A stretch of 64,000 bases of DNA, from the NCBI RefSeq assembly GCF_003316695.1, contig NZ_PDKB01000014.1, positions 17,289 through 81,288 on the forward strand. Direction: 5' to 3'. Numbering within the stretch: the first letter of the stretch is position 1; the number at the start of each line of letters is the position of its first letter. The DNA comes from Aliarcobacter vitoriensis (GTDB lineage Bacteria; Campylobacterota; Campylobacteria; Campylobacterales; Arcobacteraceae). The translations under genes were made by a program, and so were the position numbers. This document shows, piece after piece, positions 19,343-29,816 of this stretch. The notes below the pieces were generated by a model. That model worked only from the letters and a program-made list of their open reading frames with translations, was not told the DNA's origin and searched no databases.

Positions 19343-20263
19343 ATGACTGAAGCAAAATATATTTGGATGGATGGAGAATTTACTCCTTGGAATGATGCAA
19401 AAGTTCATGTTCTTTCTCATACTTTACACTATGGAAATGGTGCTATTGAAGGAACAAAAGCTTATAAAACAGTTGATGGAAGATGTGCAATATTTAAATT
19501 AAATGAACATACTCAAAGACTTCTAAATTCATCAAAAATGACTTTAATGAATGTACCATTTTCACTTGAAGAGTTAAATAAAGCTCAAGTTGAATTATTA
19601 CAAAAAAATGACCTTACAAATGGTGCTTATTTAAGACCTTTAGTTTATTTAGGTTACGGGGTAATGGGACTTTATCATAAAGATGCTCCAGTACAAGTAT
19701 CTATTTCTGCTTGGGAATGGGGAGCTTATTTAGGAGAAGAAGGTCTAAAAAAAGGTGTAAGAGTTAAAATTTCTTCATTTACAAGAACTCCAAATACTTC
19801 TGGTATGGGAAAAGCAAAAGCTGTTGCAAACTATTTAAACTCTCAAATGGCAAAATATGAAGCAGTTGAAGCTGGATATGATGAAGCTTTACTAAGAGAT
19901 GATCAAGGATATATTGCTGAAGCATCTGGAGCTTGTTTCTTTATAGTAAAAGATGGAAAACTTATAACTCCACCAAATGATAACTCTTTAGAGTCAATTA
20001 CGCAAGCAACAGCTATTGAGTTAGCAAATGACCTAGGAATTGAAGTTGTTAGAAGAAGAATAACAAGAGAAGAAATTTATGTAGCAGATGAAGCATTTTT
20101 CACAGGAACTGCCGCTGAAATAACTCCAATTAGAGAAGTTGATGCAAGAGTTATCGGTTGTGGTTCAAGAGGTGAAATAACAGAAAGAATCCAATCTGCA
20201 TATTTTGATGTAGTAACTGGTAAAAATCCAAAATATACAAAGTATTTAACATATATTAACTAA
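19343..20263 (+). CDS. ilvE: Branched-chain amino acid aminotransferase
   Basis: 306 residues, the length of class IV (fold type IV) aminotransferases. YIWMDGEFTPWNDAKVHVLSHTLHYG is the typical start. The PLP lysine is in SGMGKAKAVANYLNSQ, and EASGACFFIVKDG and EAFFTGTAAEITPI follow. It interconverts valine, leucine and isoleucine with their 2-oxo acids. The start at 19343 matches the family; an upstream in-frame ATG at 19307 would add 12 residues. Confidence 0.97.
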   Translation: MTEAKYIWMDGEFTPWNDAKVHVLSHTLHYGNGAIEGTKAYKTVDGRCAIFKLNEHTQRLLNSSKMTLMNVPFSLEELNKAQVELLQKNDLTNGAYLRPLVYLGYGVMGLYHKDAPVQVSISAWEWGAYLGEEGLKKGVRVKISSFTRTPNTSGMGKAKAVANYLNSQMAKYEAVEAGYDEALLRDDQGYIAEASGACFFIVKDGKLITPPNDNSLESITQATAIELANDLGIEVVRRRITREEIYVADEAFFTGTAAEITPIREVDARVIGCGSRGEITERIQSAYFDVVTGKNPKYTKYLTYIN

Positions 20264-20308
20264 TATAAATTATTATATACGACAAAAAATTTAATTTGAA
20301 GGAAAAAT

Positions 20309-21394
20309 ATGCCAATAGATAACGACTATTTTAAAAACAGGCAACAAGGTAATAAACCAAATAACGGAGGAAATGGTGGAGGTGGAAATTTCCAACCACC
20401 TTTTGAAACTCCAGAGTTCTTTAAAAATTTTGGGAAAAAAGCTGGAATGCTTTATGCTGTAATTATTATCATTGGAGCTTTATTTTTATTTAAGCCTTTT
20501 GTTATTATTGAATCTGGACAAGTTGGTATCAAAGCAACAACAGGAAAATATGATGAAACTCCATTAAACCCAGGATTTCACTTCTATATTCCAGTAATAC
20601 AAAAAGTTATTGTAGTTGATACAAAAGTAAGACTTTTAAACTATAGAAGTGTTGAAGAAATAAGTGGATTTGACCCAAGTATCAAAATAAATGGAGCAAT
20701 TAGTGTTTTAGATAGTAGAGGTTTACCTGTTTCTATTGAATTAACAGTTCAATATAGACTTACAGCTTCTGGTGCACCTGCAACAATTGCAACTTGGGGA
20801 CTTTCTTGGGAAGATAAAATTGTAAACCCAGTTGTAAGAAATGTTGTAAGAAATGTTGTTGGAGGATATAATGCTGAATCTTTACCAATGCAAAGAAATG
20901 AGGTAGCTTCTCAACTTGATACTTTAATAAAAGAACAAGTAAATGAACTAGCTGATGGTTCTGTTAGTATCGAATCTGTACAATTAAGAGAGATTGTTTT
21001 ACCAGAAAAAATCAAAGAACAAATTGAAAGAGTTCAAGTAGCAAATCAAGAAGCTGAAAGAGTAAGATATGAAGTTTTAAGAGCAAAACAAGAAGCTGAA
21101 AAAAGAGCTGCTCTTGCAAGTGGGGAGGCTGAAGCTAGAAGAATTGAAGCTCAAGGTAGAGCAGATGCAGTTACAATAGAAGCAAAAGCACAATCTGTTG
21201 CTAATAAAGTGATTGCAGATTCTTTAACACAAAACTTACTTCAAATGCAACAAATTGAAGTTCAAGGTAAATTCAATGAAGCTTTAAGAGAAAATAAAGA
21301 TGCGAAGATATTCTTAACTCCAGGTGGTGCAACTCCAAATATTTGGGTTGATACAAAAGATAAACCTAGAGATACAATAATAAATCAAAAATAG
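20309..21394 (+). CDS. HflK/prohibitin-type SPFH membrane protein
   Basis: 361 residues. A Gly/Asn-rich cytoplasmic tail (about 10-30) precedes one membrane helix (about 45-65) and an SPFH/Band 7 domain (ESGQVGIKATTGKY to VQLREIVLPEKIKEQIE). A long Ala/Glu-rich coiled coil (about 240-320, repeats of EAEKRAALASGEAEARR) follows. Members build large membrane-bound cages that control FtsH protease or organise membranes. There is no HflC partner next door, so it is the single prohibitin-like form. A hairpin follows the stop codon. Confidence 0.9.
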   Translation: MPIDNDYFKNRQQGNKPNNGGNGGGGNFQPPFETPEFFKNFGKKAGMLYAVIIIIGALFLFKPFVIIESGQVGIKATTGKYDETPLNPGFHFYIPVIQKVIVVDTKVRLLNYRSVEEISGFDPSIKINGAISVLDSRGLPVSIELTVQYRLTASGAPATIATWGLSWEDKIVNPVVRNVVRNVVGGYNAESLPMQRNEVASQLDTLIKEQVNELADGSVSIESVQLREIVLPEKIKEQIERVQVANQEAERVRYEVLRAKQEAEKRAALASGEAEARRIEAQGRADAVTIEAKAQSVANKVIADSLTQNLLQMQQIEVQGKFNEALRENKDAKIFLTPGGATPNIWVDTKDKPRDTIINQK

Positions 21395-21418
21395 ATAAGA
21401 GCTTAAGCTCTCATCTAT
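21391..21418 (+). other. Stem-loop after the SPFH gene
   Basis: ATAGAT-A-AGAGC pairs with GCTCT-C-ATCTAT around TTAA, with one mismatch, and includes the stop codon. Without a T run it looks like an mRNA-stabilising or attenuating hairpin rather than a full terminator. Confidence 0.5.
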
Positions 21419-21432
21419 ATGGAGAGTGCAAT

Positions 21433-21699
21433 ATGAGATTTTATTCAATATTTTTTATAATTATTTTACTTTTTAGCTCTTTGTTTGCAAAAAATATAGA
21501 ATCTGTCTTAAAAATAAAGCCTCCTATAAAATATCATCTCAATCACAAATATAAAGAAATTTTCATATATAAAGATCCTAAGTTAGAAAAAGAAGAGAGT
21601 AAATATGATTTTGGTATTGATTTAGATATAAACAAAGAACTTATGACTATTGATAAACTAAAAATTGATGTAGGTACAAAATTTAAAGGAATAAACTAA
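21433..21699 (+). CDS. Small exported protein, unknown function
   Basis: 88 residues with an N-terminal hydrophobic signal (RFYSIFFIIILLFSSLFA) and a Lys/Glu-rich mature part of about 69 residues with no known motif. GGAGAG lies six bases upstream. The stop overlaps the hisIE start by one base (TAATG), so it is translationally coupled to histidine synthesis, though nothing in it suggests a histidine role. Confidence 0.7.
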   Translation: MRFYSIFFIIILLFSSLFAKNIESVLKIKPPIKYHLNHKYKEIFIYKDPKLEKEESKYDFGIDLDINKELMTIDKLKIDVGTKFKGIN

Positions 21700-22379
21700 T
21701 GAAAGAACTTGAAATTGTAGATTGGGAAAAAATGAATAATTTAGTTCCTGTTATTACTCAAGATAGTACATCTAATGATGTTTTAATGCTTGGATATATG
21801 AACAAAGAAGCTTTAGAATTGACTATTAAAACAAGATATGCTCACTATTTTAGTAGAAGTAAAAATAGAATTTGGAAAAAAGGTGAAAGTTCAAACCATA
21901 CTCAAAAAGTTATTGATATTTTTTTAGATTGCGATAATGATACAATTTTACTAAAAGTTATTCAAGAAGGTGTTGCTTGTCATACTGGAAGAAAATCTTG
22001 TTTCTTTACAAAACTTGAAAATAATACAATAATTGAAGATATAAAAATAGACACTTCATCTGCTTATGGAGTTGTTGATACTTTATATCACACAATTCAA
22101 AGTAGAAAAAATGATGATATTGAAAAATCATACACAGCTAAACTTTTAAATGGTGAACAAAATTCTATGCTTAAAAAAATTGTTGAAGAAGCAGGAGAGT
22201 TTTGTTTTGCTATTAAAGATAACAATGAAAATGAAGCAATATACGAAGCAGCCGATGTTACATATCATATTTTAGTAGCACTTGCTAGTAAAAATATAAG
22301 CCCTGATAGAGTAAAACAAGAGTTAGCTAGAAGATTTAATATTTCTGGAATAGAAGAAAAGAATTCACGAAAAGTTTAG
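21699..22379 (+). CDS. hisIE: Bifunctional phosphoribosyl-AMP cyclohydrolase / phosphoribosyl-ATP pyrophosphatase
   Basis: 226 residues. The HisI half (1-110) has HYFSRSKNRIWKKGESS, the metal-binding DCDND, and the zinc cysteines in GVACHTGRKSCFF. The HisE half (about 125-215) has MLKKIVEEAGEFCFAIKD and YEAADVTYHILVALA of the all-alpha pyrophosphatase fold. Together they carry out steps 2 and 3 of histidine biosynthesis. It is away from any other his genes except the hisZ-like gene at 38 kb. Confidence 0.97.
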   Translation: MKELEIVDWEKMNNLVPVITQDSTSNDVLMLGYMNKEALELTIKTRYAHYFSRSKNRIWKKGESSNHTQKVIDIFLDCDNDTILLKVIQEGVACHTGRKSCFFTKLENNTIIEDIKIDTSSAYGVVDTLYHTIQSRKNDDIEKSYTAKLLNGEQNSMLKKIVEEAGEFCFAIKDNNENEAIYEAADVTYHILVALASKNISPDRVKQELARRFNISGIEEKNSRKV

Positions 22380-22470
22380 TAAATTATTAAAATTCCTTAT
22401 GCAAATAAGTTGCATTTAATAATCACTTGTTATAATGCACCAATTTAAAACTTGCTTTAAAGGAGTTAAA

Positions 22471-22728
22471 ATGACAAATACTTGTCAATACTGCTCTAAG
22501 AAAATACCAATTTCAAAGGTTTTCTGCTCTCCGACTTGCAAAGAAAGTTACTTTCAAAAGATTGCGATATCGGTACCAAAACCTTTTATAAAAAAATTGT
22601 ACTTTTTTTGTACAAAAGAAGAAAAGGATTATGAGATTAAATCATTCGCCCAAAGACATAATTGGCATGAAGATCTTGTATTAGAAAAAGTTGAAGAGTT
22701 ATTTCAAGAGTATTATAAGTGTGGGTAA
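22471..22728 (+). CDS. Small zinc-ribbon protein, unknown function
   Basis: 85 residues from the ATG at 22471 (AAAGGAG seven bases upstream). CQYCSKKIP and FCSPTCKESYF (about residues 5-28) form a CxxC...CxxxC zinc site of the treble-clef/FCS-like kind. A C-terminal cysteine (YYKCG) is also present. The rest is charged and helical. Its stop codon lies in the loop of the following terminator. Possibly nucleic-acid or protein binding; no established name. Confidence 0.75.
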   Translation: MTNTCQYCSKKIPISKVFCSPTCKESYFQKIAISVPKPFIKKLYFFCTKEEKDYEIKSFAQRHNWHEDLVLEKVEELFQEYYKCG

Positions 22729-22743
22729 TTCCACACTTTTTTT
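22717..22743 (+). terminator. Terminator overlapping the zinc-ribbon gene stop
   Basis: AAGTGTGG and CCACACTT form an 8-bp stem around GTAATT, followed by TTTTT. The TAA stop is in the loop. Confidence 0.88.
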
Positions 22744-22754
22744 AAAGTAAAAAT

Positions 22755-23099
22755 ATGGCACTTTTAAATAATCAAAAAAATGTTTTACCACTTAGTAGTA
22801 TTTCTGAACTTTTAGATACAAAAACAAGAACTCTAAAAATATATGAAGAAAAATTGCTATTACCACAAAACCAAGATAAATCAATTAAAAAACTTTATTC
22901 AATAGATGATATACAAATGATTGCATTTGTCCATTATCTTGCAAGTATAAAAAAAATAAATTCCAATGGTATAAAATATATTTTAGAAATTCTTGAAGAA
23001 AATATGGATGAAAATCATAGAAAAGAGTTTTTAAATATCATAGAAACAAAGCTAAAATCAATATCTACAAAAGATGTACAAGAACTAAATAATTTCTAA
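22755..23099 (+). CDS. MerR-family transcriptional regulator next to ectABC
   Basis: 114 residues. The N-terminal 75 residues are a MerR winged helix: LPLSSISELLDTKTRTLKIYEEKLLLP and KKLYSIDDIQMIAFVHYL, where the usual YE motif is IYEEKLL. The C-terminal helix (about 78-110) is the dimer coil, and there is no cysteine for metal sensing. The shape is nearest HspR/GlnR-like short members. It lies 183 bases before ectA on the same strand, and that gap contains two dyads. Control of ectoine synthesis is inference from position. Confidence 0.85.
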   Translation: MALLNNQKNVLPLSSISELLDTKTRTLKIYEEKLLLPQNQDKSIKKLYSIDDIQMIAFVHYLASIKKINSNGIKYILEILEENMDENHRKEFLNIIETKLKSISTKDVQELNNF

Positions 23100-23220
23100 T
23101 TTCATAAAATAAATCCCTATAAATTCCACACATTATTATAATAAATATCAAAATTCAATATGTATTGTATGCATTATTAAGTTTTATTTAAAATTTTTAT
23201 GTTAAATTATAACTCATTTT

Positions 23221-23259
23221 ATGTAAATATTTTACATATCATATGTAATATTTTTACAT
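23221..23259 (+). promoter_or_regulatory. Two tandem dyads upstream of ectABC (candidate operators)
   Basis: ATGTAAATATTTTACAT (23221-23237, 7-bp arms) and ATGTAATATTTTTACAT (23243-23259, 6-bp arms) share the half-site ATGTAA. They start 22 bases apart, about two helical turns, so two dimers would bind the same face of the DNA. They lie 24-62 bases before the ectA start. The rest of 23100-23282 is AT-rich with no other feature seen. Confidence 0.65.
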
Positions 23260-23282
23260 AATTTAATACTTAAAGGAGAATA

Positions 23283-23762
23283 ATGCTGACCAATCTTATT
23301 TACAGAAAACCCGTCAAGAAAGACTCAAAGGATATAGTAAATATCATAAAAGAATGTAGAATTTTAGACTTAAACTCAGAGTATTTATACTTACTTCAAA
23401 CTACTCATTTTAAAGAAAGTTGTTGTGTTTTAGAAAATAACAACAAAATTATAGGCTTTGTATCAGGATATTATCTTCCAGAAGACCCAAAAACACTTTT
23501 TATTTGGCAAGTTGCTGTTGATGAACAATATAGAGGTAAAAATCTTGCCTTTAGTATGATAAAAAATATAATTGATAGAAGAGAAATAGATTTTTTAATT
23601 TCTACTGTTTCTCCATCAAACATATCATCAACAAAAGTTTTTGAAAAAGTTGCACAATATTTTAATACAAAACTTGAAAAAAAAGTTCTATTTACAAAAA
23701 ATGACTTTTGTGGGTTTCATGAGGATGAAGTACAATTTACAATAAAAAAGGAGATATTATGA
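23283..23762 (+). CDS. ectA: L-2,4-diaminobutyrate acetyltransferase
   Basis: 159 residues of the GNAT fold. IYRKPVKKDSKDIVNIIKEC is the EctA-typical start, LFIWQVAVDEQYRGKNLAFSMI holds the acetyl-CoA binding R-G-x-x-L/A region, and STVSPSNISSTKVFEKVA is diagnostic for the family. It makes N-gamma-acetyl-diaminobutyrate, step 2 of ectoine synthesis. AAAGGAG precedes the ATG by five bases. It overlaps ectB by four bases. Confidence 0.95.
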   Translation: MLTNLIYRKPVKKDSKDIVNIIKECRILDLNSEYLYLLQTTHFKESCCVLENNNKIIGFVSGYYLPEDPKTLFIWQVAVDEQYRGKNLAFSMIKNIIDRREIDFLISTVSPSNISSTKVFEKVAQYFNTKLEKKVLFTKNDFCGFHEDEVQFTIKKEIL

Positions 23763-25039
23763 GAATATTTGAAAATTTTGAATCAGAGGTTCGTGGATAT
23801 ATAAGAAGTTTTCCAACAATATTTAAAAAAGCAAAAGGTTCTATTTTAACAGATGAACAAGGAATAGAATATATAGATTTTTTTGCAGGAGCAGGAACAT
23901 TAAACTATGGACATAACAATGAACATATTTCTCAAGCTTTGATAGAATATATACAAAATGATGGTATTGTACATGGTCTTGATATGGCAACAACTGCAAA
24001 AAAAGAGTTTATTCAAACTTTTCAAGAACTTATACTAAACCCTAGAAATTTAGAATATAAACTTCAATTTACAGGACCTACTGGAACAAATGCTGTTGAA
24101 ACAGCATTAAAATTAGCACGTCTTGTAAAAAAAAGAAGTAATATTATCGCATTTACAAATGGTTACCATGGACTAAGCCAAGGAAGTTTAGCAGTAACAG
24201 GAAATAATCAATATAGAGATGAGAGTTATATTAGCAGAACAAATGCTACTTTTATGCCTTATGATGGCTATTTTGGAGATTTCAATACATTAAAATATCT
24301 TAGAAAATTTATAGAAGATAGTAGTAGTGGTGTTGATTTACCAGCTGCTATTATACTTGAGACAATACAAGGAGAAGGTGGTATAAATGTCGCTTCAAAC
24401 GAGTGGTTACAAGAACTTGATTCTATTTGCAAAGAGTTTGATATTTTACTAATAATAGATGATATTCAAGTTGGGAATGGAAGAAGTGGAGAATTCTTTT
24501 CATTTGAATTTGCTGGAATTAAACCAGATATGGTTACTTTATCAAAATCTATTGGTGGAGGGTTACCTATGGCTTTACTTTTATTCAAACCTGATTTAGA
24601 CCAGTGGAAACCAGGAGAACATACAGGAACTTTTAGAGGAAATAATCTAGCTTTTGTTGCTTCAAAAGTATCTTTAGAACATTATTGGAAAAATGATGAT
24701 TTATCAAATGCAGTAAAATATAAAGAGAATATTTTGAAAACAAAACTTGAAGAAATAGCAAATAAACATAGAGATATTTGTACAATAGATGTAAGAGGCA
24801 GAGGATTAGCTTATGGTTTTGAGATAAAAAATGATACAAATATTGCTGGAGAATTATCAAGTTATTGTTTTAATGAACAATTAATAATCGAAACTTGTGG
24901 TTCAGTAGGACAAGTTGTAAAATTTTTACCTCCACTTTTAATAAGTGAAGATTTACTAATAGAAGGTCTTAATAGATTTGAAAAGGCATTTGATAAACTA
25001 CTAAAAGATAAAGCAAATAGATTAAATAAGGAGTATTAA
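23759..25039 (+). CDS. ectB: Diaminobutyrate--2-oxoglutarate aminotransferase
   Basis: 426 residues of class III (omega) aminotransferases. ESEVRGYIRSFPTIF is the EctB signature start. GPTGTNAVETALKLAR forms the cofactor cup, LLIIDDIQVGNGRSGEFFSFE holds the PLP-ring Asp, and the PLP lysine is in TLSKSIGGGLPMA. It converts aspartate semialdehyde to diaminobutyrate. It is coupled to ectA by overlap and to ectC by a one-base gap. No ectD hydroxylase or dedicated aspartokinase follows. Confidence 0.97.
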   Translation: MRIFENFESEVRGYIRSFPTIFKKAKGSILTDEQGIEYIDFFAGAGTLNYGHNNEHISQALIEYIQNDGIVHGLDMATTAKKEFIQTFQELILNPRNLEYKLQFTGPTGTNAVETALKLARLVKKRSNIIAFTNGYHGLSQGSLAVTGNNQYRDESYISRTNATFMPYDGYFGDFNTLKYLRKFIEDSSSGVDLPAAIILETIQGEGGINVASNEWLQELDSICKEFDILLIIDDIQVGNGRSGEFFSFEFAGIKPDMVTLSKSIGGGLPMALLLFKPDLDQWKPGEHTGTFRGNNLAFVASKVSLEHYWKNDDLSNAVKYKENILKTKLEEIANKHRDICTIDVRGRGLAYGFEIKNDTNIAGELSSYCFNEQLIIETCGSVGQVVKFLPPLLISEDLLIEGLNRFEKAFDKLLKDKANRLNKEY

Positions 25040-25040
25040 A

Positions 25041-25433
25041 ATGATAGTAAAAGATATAAAAAACATTATTCGTACTTCAAAAGAAATACATGCAAAAGAT
25101 GGACAATGGTGTAGTAGAAGAATGCTTTTAAAAGATGATAAAATGGGGTTTTCTTTTCATGAAACAATCATAAAAGCAAATACAAAAACACACATTCACT
25201 ATAAAAACCATCTTGAAGCTGTTTATTGTGTAGGAGGAAATGGAAAAATTGAAGATTTGAAAACAGGAACTATACACGATGTTTATGATGGAATTATGTA
25301 TGCTTTGAATAATAACGATGAACACTACTTATATGGTGGTAGTGTTGATATGAGGCTTATTTGTGTGTTTAATCCACCACTAACTGGATTGGAAAATCAT
25401 GACGAAAATGGTGTTTATCCACTAATAAATTAA
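25041..25433 (+). CDS. ectC: L-ectoine synthase
   Basis: 130 residues, the normal EctC length, with a single cupin domain. Metal-binding motif residues lie in HIHYKNHLEAVYCVGG (about 49-64), and the C-terminal part is ECT-typical: MYALNNNDEHYLYGG and CVFNPPLTGLENHDENGVYP. It cyclises acetyl-diaminobutyrate to ectoine, the compatible solute. It is the last gene of the operon, with a terminator hairpin directly at the stop codon. Confidence 0.97.
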   Translation: MIVKDIKNIIRTSKEIHAKDGQWCSRRMLLKDDKMGFSFHETIIKANTKTHIHYKNHLEAVYCVGGNGKIEDLKTGTIHDVYDGIMYALNNNDEHYLYGGSVDMRLICVFNPPLTGLENHDENGVYPLIN

Positions 25434-25467
25434 ATTTTGAATAGGAATCCCTATTCAAAATATTTTT
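25434..25467. terminator. Terminator between ectC and the Mrp gene
   Basis: ATTTTGAATAGG pairs perfectly with CCTATTCAAAAT (12 bp, loop AATC), followed by ATTTTT on the plus strand. It can serve the convergent genes on both sides. Confidence 0.8.
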
Positions 25468-26638
25468 AGTGGCAACCACATCCAGTTCCACATCCACCAC
25501 TTTTTTTAGCTTCATGTTCTGCTTTTATTTTTTGTCCTTCAGTTGAACAAGCACTAACACCTGCTGGCATAATTGGTTGAATATCAGCATTTGAAACCTC
25601 ATTTTGGCTATCCAAAATAGAGATCAATTTATCTGCAGCTATCATATATCTTTTTGCTGTAATTGACTCTGGTTCAAAATAAACAATTGGTTTTCCACTA
25701 TCTCCACCTTTTCTAATAGCTGGTTCTATAGGAAGATTTCCTAAAACTTGAGTATTGTACTCTTTTGCCAAATCTTCACAAGTTCCCATACCAAAAATAT
25801 CACTTTCAGTATTACAATTTGGACAAATAAACCCACTCATATTCTCAACTATTCCAGCAACAGGAATATGAAGTTTTTGAAACATATCTAAACTTCTTCT
25901 ACTATCATCAAGTGCAACATGTTGTGGAGTTGTTACATTTATTCCAACACTTACTGGGACACTTTGAGCTAAAGTTAGTTGAGCATCGCCTGTTCCTGGA
26001 GGCATATCAATAAATAATATATCCAATTCTTCCCATAAAATATCTGTTAAAAGTTGTTGAATTGCTTTCATTATCATAGCTCCACGCCAAATAACAGCTT
26101 CTCCCTCTTTCATCAAAATACCCATTGACATAACATCAACACCATAGGCATTCAAAGGTTTTGCTTTATTCCCTAAAACTTCAACTTCCATCCCATTTAC
26201 ACCCATCATTCTAGGGATATTTGGACCATAAATATCAGCATCTAAAATACCAACTTTTTTACCTTGCATAGCACTAGCTACTGCTAAATTTACAGTTGTA
26301 GTTGATTTTCCAACTCCACCTTTTCCAGAACTCACCATAACAATTTTTTTAATCTGTGGAGCAATATTTTTTCCACTTACACTATTACTTTGTTGAGTTT
26401 GTTCTTTTGGTTTATTAAAATTTATTGTTAAATTTAAACCAAAAGAGCTTAAACAGGCTGAAATATCTTTTCTTAATTCTTCTTCAACATCTTTTGCAGT
26501 TGATGTAATATCCAATAAAATTGTACAATTTTTATCATCAAGTAAAATATCCTTTACAAATCCAAATTCAACAATTGATTTTGAAAAGTTAGGATATTTA
26601 ACACTTTCTAAAGCTTTTTTAATATCTTCTATTCTCAT
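25466..26638 (-). CDS. Mrp/ApbC-type iron-sulfur carrier P-loop ATPase
   Basis: 390 residues. An N-terminal MIP18/DUF59 domain (1-75) precedes a deviant Walker A SSGKGGVGKST (about 102-112), IDMPPGTGDAQLT, and the CxxC scaffold FICPNCNTESDIFG. The last residues SGGCGTGCGCH form an extra Cys-rich tail that is not part of the core family and may bind metal. It carries Fe-S clusters to target enzymes. It is 62 bases downstream of thiC, whose product is an Fe-S enzyme and for which ApbC is a known helper in Salmonella. Confidence 0.92.
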   Translation of the reverse strand: MRIEDIKKALESVKYPNFSKSIVEFGFVKDILLDDKNCTILLDITSTAKDVEEELRKDISACLSSFGLNLTINFNKPKEQTQQSNSVSGKNIAPQIKKIVMVSSGKGGVGKSTTTVNLAVASAMQGKKVGILDADIYGPNIPRMMGVNGMEVEVLGNKAKPLNAYGVDVMSMGILMKEGEAVIWRGAMIMKAIQQLLTDILWEELDILFIDMPPGTGDAQLTLAQSVPVSVGINVTTPQHVALDDSRRSLDMFQKLHIPVAGIVENMSGFICPNCNTESDIFGMGTCEDLAKEYNTQVLGNLPIEPAIRKGGDSGKPIVYFEPESITAKRYMIAADKLISILDSQNEVSNADIQPIMPAGVSACSTEGQKIKAEHEAKKSGGCGTGCGCH

Positions 26639-26700
26639 TTTAAATCCTTTTTATTTGAAGCAAGGAATTATATTTTAATTAGGATAATTTTTGTCTTAAA

Positions 26701-28612
<1,912 letters not shown>

Positions 28613-28666
28613 TGTTAAATCCTTTTTGATTGTTATGTTTTTTTATTGTTAGCTGGATTTTTGAGT

Positions 28667-28703
28667 AAAAAAAAGGGTACTTTCTTAAAGAAAGCACCCC
28701 TTT
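28667..28703 (-). terminator. Riboswitch-controlled intrinsic terminator upstream of thiC operon
   Basis: On the minus strand AAAGGGGTGCTTTCTT pairs with AAGAAAGTACCCTTT (15 bp with one bulged G and one wobble), followed by eight T. It sits about 40 bases downstream of the TPP aptamer, where an expression platform is expected. Confidence 0.9.
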
Positions 28704-28743
28704 TATATTAAATTTATTATCAAGTTTATTAAATTTAATTTTA

Positions 28744-28830
28744 AAATCGCTTCCTACTCTGGTGTTAACCAACAGGTTCAAAGGGTCAGGTTTTAACCTT
28801 CTCAACGCTAAATAGCGTCCCCCCGCAATA
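28744..28830 (-). promoter_or_regulatory. TPP riboswitch (THI element)
   Basis: The minus strand carries the THI-box signature in order: GGGGGGACGC, the GTTGAGA bulge of the pyrimidine-sensing helix, ACCCTTTGAACCTG, then GGTTAACACCAG-AGTAGGAAGCG. TPP binding should favour the downstream terminator and shut off the spermidine-synthase-like gene and thiC. A TAGAAT -10 box on the minus strand lies at 28844-28839. The gene-free stretch 28613-28936 holds this aptamer, its terminator and one dyad; a small open frame across it (28602-28805) is not a gene. Confidence 0.96.
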
Positions 28831-28864
28831 AAAAAAGTATTCTATCATAAACAACGTTTAAAAG

Positions 28865-28882
28865 TATAGTTTTTAAACTATA
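28865..28882. promoter_or_regulatory. Inverted repeat between thiC operon and HDOD gene promoters
   Basis: TATAGTTTTTAAACTATA has 8-bp arms separated by two bases. It lies between the divergent -10 boxes (minus TAGAAT at 28844-28839; plus TATAAT at 28896-28901), so a bound protein could affect both. The same arms in the opposite order occur before the gap gene at 44576-44604. Confidence 0.45.
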
Positions 28883-28936
28883 AGTTACAATTGCATATAA
28901 TATTTAACAATTCAGATTCAGGGATTCTAATTTAAG

Positions 28937-29758
28937 ATGATAAAAAATTTAACAAAATATATAAATAATATTCAAAAACTTCCAGATATTATTATTGAAC
29001 TTGATAGTTTTAGAAAATCTAAAAATAAAAATTCTAAACATCTAGTAATGCTTATAAAAAAAGATAAAAATATTCATCAAGATATTCTAAAAATTATGAA
29101 TTTTAATATTTTTGATTTTGGTACAAAACCACAAAATATTACAAATCTTATAGCCATTACAAATTTAGAATTTGTTACGACTTTGGCAACAGCCTTGGCA
29201 ATTACAAAAAGCATAAATTTAAATTTATTTTCTTATGCTGTTACAATAGATGATTTTTTATACTCAAATATTTTAGCAATGAGAATTACAGATATTTGGA
29301 TAGGGAAAATTGATAAATCTTTAAAAAATGAACTTTTACTTTTATCTTTTTTACAAAATATTTCAAAACCCATAATCTCTCTAGCAATTAGTGAAAATAA
29401 ACTAACAGAAAAATTTTTAAATTATATTTCAAATAGTGATGATTTATCACAAAGTGAAGAAAAATTTACTGGTTATAAAACAGGAAGAATAACTGCGAAT
29501 ATATTAAAACAATGGGATTTAAGCTATAAAATAATACTTCCTATTTTATTTGCACAAGATTTATTAAACTGCCCAGAAGAGTTTAGATTGAAAGCTGTGA
29601 TTCTAAATATAATAAACCAAATTTGTAATTTACGAGAGCCCTTATGCGATAAAAATATACACAAAGCTTTAGAAGATTTAGCTTTATTTGATTTTGAAAT
29701 AGATATTTTTTTAGCTTCGATTGATGAAATAAAAAATATTATTAATAAGACAATTTAA
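28937..29758 (+). CDS. HDOD-domain protein
   Basis: 273 residues, nearly all alpha-helical. QKLPDIIIELDSFRKSKN, then ITNLIAITNLEFVTTLATALAI and the LLLLSFLQNISKPIIS segment follow the pattern of HDOD proteins (inactive relatives of HD phosphohydrolases used in signalling). No metal-binding HD pair is present. A TATAAT box lies 36 bases upstream of its ATG. Divergent from the thiamine operon and followed by ispDF. Signalling role is by family only. Confidence 0.75.
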   Translation: MIKNLTKYINNIQKLPDIIIELDSFRKSKNKNSKHLVMLIKKDKNIHQDILKIMNFNIFDFGTKPQNITNLIAITNLEFVTTLATALAITKSINLNLFSYAVTIDDFLYSNILAMRITDIWIGKIDKSLKNELLLLSFLQNISKPIISLAISENKLTEKFLNYISNSDDLSQSEEKFTGYKTGRITANILKQWDLSYKIILPILFAQDLLNCPEEFRLKAVILNIINQICNLREPLCDKNIHKALEDLALFDFEIDIFLASIDEIKNIINKTI

Positions 29759-29816
29759 CTCTTCTATAAGTAACATTTAGTTAGAATCTGTAACTTTTTT
29801 ACTCAAAGGAATGGTA

